Shown here piece by piece: positions 61,232 through 64,000 of a DNA stretch of 64,000 bases (position 1 is the first letter of the stretch; each line of letters opens with the position of its first letter). The stretch covers positions 868,001 to 932,000 of the forward strand of contig NZ_CP139986.1 in NCBI RefSeq assembly GCF_034424175.1, in the 5' to 3' direction. The translations under genes were made by a program, and so were the position numbers. The stretch is from Kluyvera intermedia (GTDB lineage Bacteria > Pseudomonadota > Gammaproteobacteria > Enterobacterales > Enterobacteriaceae). The notes below the pieces were generated by a model. The model was not told the origin of the DNA and did no database searches. It saw only the letters and a list, made by a program, of their open reading frames with translations.

Positions 61232-62155
61232 ATGATTTCTATATTTTTGGGGGCCGGTTTTTCTAAATGGGCTTTCGATTTGCCACTGGTAAGTCAGCTT
61301 TTTGATTTTAATATCTCTTACCTTACTGCCTCAGAAGAGAAAAAGCTCTATCTAATTAAGGAGGATTGGTCTGTCTGGATACAAAAAAATCCGGAAGCAA
61401 CATACGAAAATTTTGTTTATTGGTGTATTAATAAATCTTCTCACCGTAGGAGCAGAGTTGTTTGGTATGTTAATAGAAGGTTAACTGAACCATTCATTAC
61501 TAGGATTCGTGGTGGATATTCTGCTGCTATGTTCGATGAAAAAATTGTGAAACAAAATGAAAGGATAGTTTTTTTACGTAATTTATTTAATGAGCTAGAG
61601 CTGGCTGGTTTAAAAAATATCATTACTTGTAATTATGATAATATTGTCGAGTATATCCTAGGTTGCTCTGGATTTAATTATGGTATAAAAAATGAAATTT
61701 TAGTGGGAAGAGGAAGAAATCCACAATTTCCTTGGCAAAATGCAGATGTGAGAGTTACTGGTGAGATCCTGCTGGCTAAATTACATGGCTCTTTATCGTG
61801 GGACAAATATAATAAATACACCAGCGGCAAACCTGGCAGGACAGGGAAAGCTTTAATTGTTCCCCCTGCTCCTGAAAAAGAACCTCCGCTTGAATTACTA
61901 GATGTTTGGACATTTGCTAGGAATGCCTTAGCCAATAGCAAAGTCTTAATTGTTTTTGGTTTTTCTTTTAATGCGTATGATAATGCTTTGCTGAATCTAT
62001 TGAGGGAAAGTGGCTCAAATTTGAAAAAGGTAATTTTGATAGATCCCTATCCGAAAGTTGATGAGGCCAAATGTCTTTGGCCTTCGGCATCAATAGAGAC
62101 TATCAACCCCTTAAATGATATTGTTTTTCCGGAAAAGTGGTTCGAAATATTATGA
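61232..62155 (+). CDS. SIR2-like protein, probable NAD-consuming effector
   Basis: 307 residues. The Rossmann start FLGAGFSKWA (GAGFS at 7-11), TCNYDN at 132-137, the catalytic His185 in KLHGSLSW and VFGFSFNAYD at 241-250 are all motifs of the SIR2-like family. Such proteins in phage defence (ThsA, DSR, SIR2-HerA, Avs5) deplete NAD+ and stop growth of infected cells. Here it pairs with the DUF4365 protein, a likely sensor or second effector. AT-rich like its partner. Confidence 0.85.
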   Translation: MISIFLGAGFSKWAFDLPLVSQLFDFNISYLTASEEKKLYLIKEDWSVWIQKNPEATYENFVYWCINKSSHRRSRVVWYVNRRLTEPFITRIRGGYSAAMFDEKIVKQNERIVFLRNLFNELELAGLKNIITCNYDNIVEYILGCSGFNYGIKNEILVGRGRNPQFPWQNADVRVTGEILLAKLHGSLSWDKYNKYTSGKPGRTGKALIVPPAPEKEPPLELLDVWTFARNALANSKVLIVFGFSFNAYDNALLNLLRESGSNLKKVILIDPYPKVDEAKCLWPSASIETINPLNDIVFPEKWFEIL

Positions 62156-62169
62156 GCAGGTTGCTTAAT

Positions 62170-62667
62170 TTATTCAAATGAAGCTGCGATTACTTCCCCG
62201 GTATTGGCGTTGAAAACACAAAAATACTGAAGCGGTGTTTGCATCCCAAGACTGTTAATAGCCTTAGCCTGTTGTCCAAATGCTTGAATCGTTTTCTTTT
62301 TCTCGTCGTGCCATAAGTAAGTTCCGAAAACCGGTTGAGCTTCACTTTCCTGCCACACATGGCGAAACGTCGCTTTATTGTCCATTACCTGCTTGCACTG
62401 TCTGACGGGGTTGTGGTGCGCTTTTGCATAGCATTCCGGTGTATTATCTGAGCAAGAAGCACCTTGCTTTTCTGTTGTGTGTTCTGCACTCACAGCAGAA
62501 AACGCACACACTCCCAGCACCAAAGCGAGAGTTCCCAAAATGCCCCATGATATTGCTCGTATGCTGCTGATCTGCCGTTTTATTGAAACGTGAGCAACTA
62601 TGCTGTAACTGGCCCAGCTAAGCACGGCTCCCGCTGCCATCGGTAATATAAAGCCTGATTCCGTCAT
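62170..62667 (-). CDS. Hypothetical membrane protein (165 aa)
   Basis: ATG at 62667 after GAGGGAATC. Two membrane helices at the N-terminus (ILPMAAGAVLSWASYSIVAHV and, near residue 40, ISWGILGTLALVLGVCAFSA; read in parts), then a periplasmic domain with four Cys (ASCSDNTPECYAKAH, RQCKQV, YFCVFNA) that may form disulfides. Convergent with the SIR2 gene. No family recognised. Confidence 0.7.
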   Translation of the reverse strand: MTESGFILPMAAGAVLSWASYSIVAHVSIKRQISSIRAISWGILGTLALVLGVCAFSAVSAEHTTEKQGASCSDNTPECYAKAHHNPVRQCKQVMDNKATFRHVWQESEAQPVFGTYLWHDEKKKTIQAFGQQAKAINSLGMQTPLQYFCVFNANTGEVIAASFE

Positions 62668-62906
62668 GATTCCCTCATTTGCCAAACAACATCACAGCTT
62701 GTAGTGAGTGCTGGAGACACTTAACCAGTGATGACCATCATACGGTTTTGATTTTATTTGTCACTATTGGTATTCATTTTGAATCTATTTGGTGTAGTGA
62801 TACAGGCTTCTTGCGAGGGAGATTGTGCTCACAAATAGAGCTTTTAGATTCAAAATGTCTCATATGGAGCGTGGCCTTACAGTGGTCAAAACTGCACATT
62901 CAGTGC

Positions 62907-63371
62907 ATGAAAAAGACCTTGAGAATACAGTTTGGCGAGCGGGTAAAAGAACTGCGCATTGCCACCGGAATGAGCCAGGAAGCCTTTGCTGATCGGTGTG
63001 GGTTTGCTCGTAGTTATATGAGTCGTATTGAACGTGGTGGCTCCAACGCGTCTCTTGATGCGATTGAGGTGCTGGCTAACGCTCTGAGTGTTGAGCCATG
63101 GCAGTTATTAGCGTCTGACTCATCTAAAGATGACGACCCGGAACTGTTGGTTCCATACGCGGCCGATGGCTCGTGCTTTAATCCTGGACTTGCGAGTAGT
63201 CGCGATGGTTCGTTTGGCGTAGGTGATAAAGCGGCTCAGAAGCGTTTTGGCACGTTTTCCGAAGCACTTGAGTATCTACGTAGCATGGAGACCGCAAAGT
63301 GGCGTAGGCCCAATGCCAGTGGCAACTGGGGCATTGTTTCGGCAGTGCGGTGGGGCAAACTGAGAAAGTGA
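62907..63371 (+). CDS. XRE-family transcriptional regulator (154 aa)
   Basis: The N-terminal HTH_XRE domain is clear: FGERVKELRIATGMSQEAFA, then DRCGFARSYMSRIERGGSNAS, as in controller proteins of restriction-modification systems. The C-terminal half (residues 75-154; RFGTFSEALEYLRSMETAKW and RRPNASGNWG) is unusual for short controllers. The ATG at 62907 gives the normal start of the domain. It precedes a nuclease-like gene by 175 bp. Confidence 0.82.
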   Translation: MKKTLRIQFGERVKELRIATGMSQEAFADRCGFARSYMSRIERGGSNASLDAIEVLANALSVEPWQLLASDSSKDDDPELLVPYAADGSCFNPGLASSRDGSFGVGDKAAQKRFGTFSEALEYLRSMETAKWRRPNASGNWGIVSAVRWGKLRK

Positions 63372-63545
63372 AGTAAGTGTAAGTTTATGAATTCTGGATG
63401 CTGTATTAATGAACAGTCTTCTTTGGCAAAAGGTGAGACACCTATGAATCAGTCTTACTCTTCTATAAGAGTCGACAAAACATCAAAATCCAGGTGCGTT
63501 ACGTAGGCGTTACAGTGGCATTTCACTTCGGTAGTGGAGAGTGTT

Positions 63546-64000
63546 TTGAACAATAATCATTTAATATCATATGATTGGCTAAATGCGCTGAATAATCTTG
63601 AGTTACTGTCACTTCATTCCGAAATTTTAACGCAGTTGCGTTTTAGAGGTGTCATTCGCACCAAGAATAATCCTGTTGGTGACTATGCTGAATGGCTGGT
63701 TTCTAAAGCACTGGGTATGACTCTTCTCAGTAATTCGTCGGCGGGCGCTGATGCCATTGATGCTGATGGCCTGAAAGTGCAGATCAAAGCTAGGAGAGTT
63801 ACGCCGGATAATCCTTCCCGGCAGCTTAGTGCCTTGCGTAACTATGAGGCAGCCGATTTTGATTATTTAATCGCGGTTATTTTCGATGAGACTTACAACA
63901 TTCTTGATGCTTACAAAATCCCACATGAAGTAATACGAGATTATGCACGGCATAGTGACCACGTTAACGCACATATCGTTAACCTCAAGGGCGCGATTCT
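63546..64000 (+). CDS. Nuclease-like protein, possible restriction enzyme (partial)
   Basis: TTG start with GGAG six bases before it; 151 codons lie in the window. The segment AGADAIDADGLKVQIKARRV has the Asp ... Gln-x-Lys core of PD-(D/E)XK enzymes, and PVGDYAEWLVSKALG before it is the usual first helix with its conserved Glu. With the XRE regulator upstream this looks like a type II restriction locus, but no methyltransferase is in the window. The C-terminus is missing. Confidence 0.65.
   Translation, partial: MNNNHLISYDWLNALNNLELLSLHSEILTQLRFRGVIRTKNNPVGDYAEWLVSKALGMTLLSNSSAGADAIDADGLKVQIKARRVTPDNPSRQLSALRNYEAADFDYLIAVIFDETYNILDAYKIPHEVIRDYARHSDHVNAHIVNLKGAI

Larger units (their letters stand above)
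51619..64000. mobile_element. Second integrated element (defence island), right end outside the window
   Basis: Starts at the second attachment-site copy with its own large integrase. Cargo includes Shedu, a zinc-ribbon/DUF4365/SIR2 operon, and an XRE regulator with a nuclease-like gene. Several genes are much more AT-rich than the core chromosome. No second right-hand copy of the site is present up to 64000. Confidence 0.8.

Noticed and set aside
59905..62155. Thoeris or known SIR2-HerA system
   Set aside because: No TIR protein or HerA-type ATPase is next to the SIR2 gene; the partner is a DUF4365 protein.

Overview
The window is enterobacterial chromosome. Protein by protein it is close to Escherichia coli K-12, with a gene order of the E. 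coli/Salmonella/Citrobacter type (epd-pgk-fbaA-mscS ... argP-rpiA-serA ... gcvTHP ... xerD-dsbC-recJ-prfB-lysS-idi). It departs from K-12 in several places: an orphan TRAP solute-binding protein gene between mscS and argO, an RpiR-type regulator beside bglA, and glyU/actS directly after idi. A Citrobacter-like genus is my best guess; the species cannot be fixed from this sequence alone.
Region 1 (1-37568) is core chromosome. It holds glycolysis genes (epd, pgk, fbaA, with CRP and Cra sites upstream), mscS, arginine export (argO, argP), rpiA, serA, an ibs/sib toxin-antitoxin RNA pair, fau with the 6S RNA gene ssrS, zapA, ygfB, pepP-ubiH-ubiI, the glycine cleavage operon gcvTHP, a frameshifted ygfF, bglA with its likely regulator, yqfB, trhA, ygfZ, sdhE-cptA, fldB, xerD-dsbC-recJ-prfB-lysS (prfB with its programmed +1 frameshift), idi, the LysM/LytM lipoprotein actS, and the glyU tRNA gene (anticodon CCC). 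Intergenic repeats include a perfect 30-bp inverted REP pair and a 56-bp tandem array.
Region 2 (37569-51618) is a 14-kb integrated element. It is bounded by the 3' end of glyU and a 23-bp copy of that end at 51596-51618, with its integrase at the distal end. It carries a second, short FimB-like recombinase, a gene-poor 1.6-kb stretch with direct repeats, a run of small genes including three winged-helix proteins, and a large structured untranslated region behind a near-consensus promoter. Its late block encodes a probable capsid decoration protein, a gpE-type major capsid protein, a tape-measure-like protein cut by an amber codon, and a Dit-like tail protein. I found no terminase, portal, head protease or lysis gene, so it looks like a satellite or reduced phage that supplies only selected virion parts. 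It also carries a c-di-GMP phosphodiesterase (EAL) gene.
Region 3 (51619-64000, running off the window) is a second element placed in tandem, starting with its own 650-aa integrase. It is rich in likely defence genes: a Shedu nuclease (SduA, DUF4263), an AT-rich operon of a zinc-ribbon protein, a DUF4365 nuclease-like protein and a SIR2-like protein, and at the right edge an XRE regulator followed by a PD-(D/E)XK-like nuclease that may be a restriction enzyme. A replication-initiator-like protein, a serine recombinase, a DUF1643 protein, a lipoprotein and membrane proteins fill the rest.
The best candidates for undescribed biology are the packaging-less structural module of the first element (44781-49302) with its structured leader (44125-44612), and the zinc-ribbon/DUF4365/SIR2 operon of the second (59905-62155).
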